8,077 bases of DNA from Bacillota bacterium (GTDB lineage: Bacteria > Bacillota > Clostridia > Peptostreptococcales > Anaerovoracaceae). The notes below the pieces were generated by a model. The model saw only the letters and a list, made by a program, of their open reading frames with translations, was not told where the DNA came from and ran no database searches. Both the position numbers and the translations under genes were made by a program. The stretch covers positions 1 to 8,077 of the forward strand of contig JAFWVZ010000189.1 of the NCBI GenBank assembly GCA_017523605.1. The letters are read 5' to 3'. How positions within the stretch are numbered: the first letter of the stretch is position 1; every line of letters starts with the position of its first letter. Shown here in pieces: positions 6,440 through 8,077 of the stretch.

Positions 6440-8077
6440 ATAGATGCTGCTCACTGCGCAGGTAGATATCTTCCTGTATCTGGGGCGACAGCTGTACGTA
6501 GTACGCGGAGAATCCGCCTACCCTTACCAGAAGATCCTTGTGCTCCTCGGGCTTTTCCCTTGCTGCCTTAAGCTCCTTGTTGTCCACCAGATTGTACTGT
6601 ATGTGGGTGCCGCCGGCTCCAAGGAAAGAGTTGGTAAGATCCACAAGCTTTTCTATGTCCGCGTCGTTCTTGAACATGGACTTGGGGAACTTCTGGTTGA
6701 GCACCTGAACGTAAGAGTGATCGCCGAAGTTTGCCTTCAGGACGGAACGCAGGACCGCCGTGGGGCCGTTCTTATCCATGCCGTGCATCGGCGATGCGCT
6801 GCCGTCGTACAGAGGCTCGAATGCCTTGTGACCGTTGGGCATGGCGCCTACGCCCTTGCCTGCCGCGTAATGCCAGGACAGACCCTCGCGAAGGGACTTG
6901 AATCGCATGTTGCCTTCGCCGTTGTCGTAGCTGGTTATGCTGCTCGCGGACATCTCGGATACCCTGCGGGCAAGCATGTCTACCTCGTCTATGTCGTTGC
7001 CGAACTTGGGAACGTCCAGGCACATCTTAAGTACTTCCTCGCCGCGCGGACCCTCGAAATTGGAGTCCAGAACATCCATCAGCTCGGACATGGTTATCTT
7101 CTTGTCGTCGAATACCAGTTTCTTGATCGCGTAGAGCGAGTCCGTGGCGTCTATTACGGCACGGTCCGTTATTCCGTACTCCGCGCAGGTGGTGGGCGTC
7201 ATGGCGTCGTGGCCGTAGTCCATGCAGTGCTGGAGCGACAGCGTAGAAAGCACCGGCATGCGCAGGTACTGGTCCTGAGTGTCGCGGGCCATGTTGGCCA
7301 TCCACAGAGTGCGGTGCACCACAAAACGGTGCTGTTTGGTATATGCTTCGAACAGCTGCTCGAAATCCGTAAATGTCCTTACGTCTCCGGTCTCCAGCCC
7401 CAGCTTCTTTCCGGTAACAGCTACTCCGTTATGCAGAGTCATGTAGAGTATGGCGGCGTTGTTGAGGCCTGCCGCTCCGCACTTGTACTCCGCGCGCTGA
7501 GGCAGCGCCGGCCACACGCAACCGCGTCCGATCCAGTCGCGTGCTTCTTTAAGGGGCACGCCGTCCTCCACGAACATGCGGATTATGCCTTCTTCGTTCT
7601 CGAAGAGCGGAATGCCGCCGTTCATGATAAGGTTGGTCTGAATGGATTTCTTCATCAGCCATCGCGGAATGTCGTGGTTCCAGCGTATGACTACCGTAGG
7701 CGAGGACTGCTTAAGCAGGCCTACAGCATGCAGGAACGCATAGGAAAGCTCGTTGCTGCCTTCCTTGCCGTCCGGAGTTATTCCGCCCAGGTTCATGCTG
7801 TTTATGGCAAAAGTGATCTGGTGAGTCTCCCTGTGAGTGCCGGTATCCACGTATATCGTGGTGCCCCAGCGTCCTATAAGCTCTGCCAGCATGTTTACTG
7901 CTTTGTCCACGCTTATTGTGCCGGTCTGGATGTCCCTTATGAAGAACGGGTACAGATACTGATCCCCTCTGCCCCACTGCGGATGGTTGTGCATCGGGTG
8001 CTCTATGCCCTTGGATATTCCGGTTATGGCCATGGACTGCAGCGCCTCGTGGAAGCTGCGCGCCGGGAACTCCGGAA
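6438..8077 (-). CDS. Glycyl radical enzyme, pyruvate formate-lyase superfamily, N-terminus beyond window
   Basis: About 545 residues are visible of an expected 780-850; the frame is open to the window edge, so the true start lies outside. The ATG at 8033 is internal: preceding codons read PARSFHEALQ, a conserved GRE stretch, then GRGDQYLYPFF. The C-terminal glycyl radical loop RVGGFSAYYV has its radical Gly at codon 6515-6513. The active-site Cys is at 7520-7518 in GRGCVWP. Other family landmarks are AIKKLVFDDKKIT, NFEGPRGEEVL and DKNGPTAVLRSV. The Cys is followed by Val-Trp, whereas glycerol, choline, hydroxyproline, isethionate and 4-hydroxyphenylacetate GREs have Cys-x-Glu. This argues against an ordinary eliminase or decarboxylase; pyruvate formate-lyase (Cys-Cys) does not match either. 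Fumarate-adding enzymes also lack the Glu. A radical SAM activase is required but not in view. It heads the visible operon. Superfamily is secure; reaction and substrate are unknown. Confidence 0.93.
   Translation of the reverse strand, partial: PEFPARSFHEALQSMAITGISKGIEHPMHNHPQWGRGDQYLYPFFIRDIQTGTISVDKAVNMLAELIGRWGTTIYVDTGTHRETHQITFAINSMNLGGITPDGKEGSNELSYAFLHAVGLLKQSSPTVVIRWNHDIPRWLMKKSIQTNLIMNGGIPLFENEEGIIRMFVEDGVPLKEARDWIGRGCVWPALPQRAEYKCGAAGLNNAAILYMTLHNGVAVTGKKLGLETGDVRTFTDFEQLFEAYTKQHRFVVHRTLWMANMARDTQDQYLRMPVLSTLSLQHCMDYGHDAMTPTTCAEYGITDRAVIDATDSLYAIKKLVFDDKKITMSELMDVLDSNFEGPRGEEVLKMCLDVPKFGNDIDEVDMLARRVSEMSASSITSYDNGEGNMRFKSLREGLSWHYAAGKGVGAMPNGHKAFEPLYDGSASPMHGMDKNGPTAVLRSVLKANFGDHSYVQVLNQKFPKSMFKNDADIEKLVDLTNSFLGAGGTHIQYNLVDNKELKAAREKPEEHKDLLVRVGGFSAYYVQLSPQIQEDIYLRSEQHL

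Noticed and set aside
5714..6571. 285-codon plus-strand open frame
   Set aside because: It lies opposite the dehydrogenase and the end of the GRE gene, both of which carry catalytic motifs. It is explained by the codon use of those genes.
6438..8033. ATG at 8033 as the true start of the glycyl radical enzyme
   Set aside because: The frame continues upstream to the window edge with conserved GRE residues (SFHEALQ), there is no ribosome binding site before the ATG, and the protein would lack about a third of the family's usual length.
6438..8077. Pyruvate formate-lyase proper (pflB)
   Set aside because: The active site shows one Cys followed by Val-Trp, not the adjacent Cys-Cys pair, and the neighbours are not an activase or a formate transporter.

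Overview
The window looks like a chromosomal segment of an anaerobic, mid-GC bacterium, most plausibly a Firmicute-type gut or sediment anaerobe. The reasons are strong AAGGAGG-type ribosome binding sites, a sigma-70-type promoter, an NADP-type glutamate dehydrogenase and an oxygen-sensitive glycyl radical enzyme. The taxonomic guess is inference. All six genes lie on the minus strand, so transcription runs from high to low coordinates.

Layout in transcription order: (1) 8077-6438, C-terminal two thirds of a glycyl radical enzyme (GRE) of the pyruvate formate-lyase superfamily, cut by the window edge; (2) 6427-5474, a 317-residue NAD-dependent 3-hydroxyacid dehydrogenase of the 3-hydroxyacyl-CoA dehydrogenase / lambda-crystallin type; (3) 5471-4086, an MmgE/PrpD family protein; (4) a 128-base AT-rich gap with a likely internal promoter and repeated TGATATTCA boxes; (5) 3957-2578, a second MmgE/PrpD protein, paralogous to the first; (6) 2559-1255, a MatC-like dicarboxylate carrier, followed by a clear intrinsic terminator. 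A 373-base intergenic region follows, holding a near-consensus promoter and a roughly 160-base structured leader. That leader precedes (7) the 5' two thirds of gdhA (881-1), cut by the left edge.

Genes 1-3 are tightly packed: a 10-base gap carrying a ribosome binding site, then a start/stop junction. Genes 5 and 6 are 18 bases apart. Together they read as one catabolic unit: a carrier for a di- or tricarboxylate, a radical enzyme acting on a carbon skeleton, a 3-hydroxyacid dehydrogenase and two dehydratase/isomerase/decarboxylase-type proteins. No GRE-activating radical SAM enzyme, CoA ligase or regulator is visible; these could lie upstream of the window.

The most interesting point is that the GRE keeps the active-site Cys and the glycyl radical loop but reads Gly-Cys-Val-Trp. 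Eliminating and decarboxylating GREs usually have Gly-Cys-x-Glu there. Both MmgE/PrpD proteins also depart from usual family motif residues. This combination matches no pathway I recognise, so the substrate is unknown. gdhA appears to be a separate transcription unit of central nitrogen metabolism.
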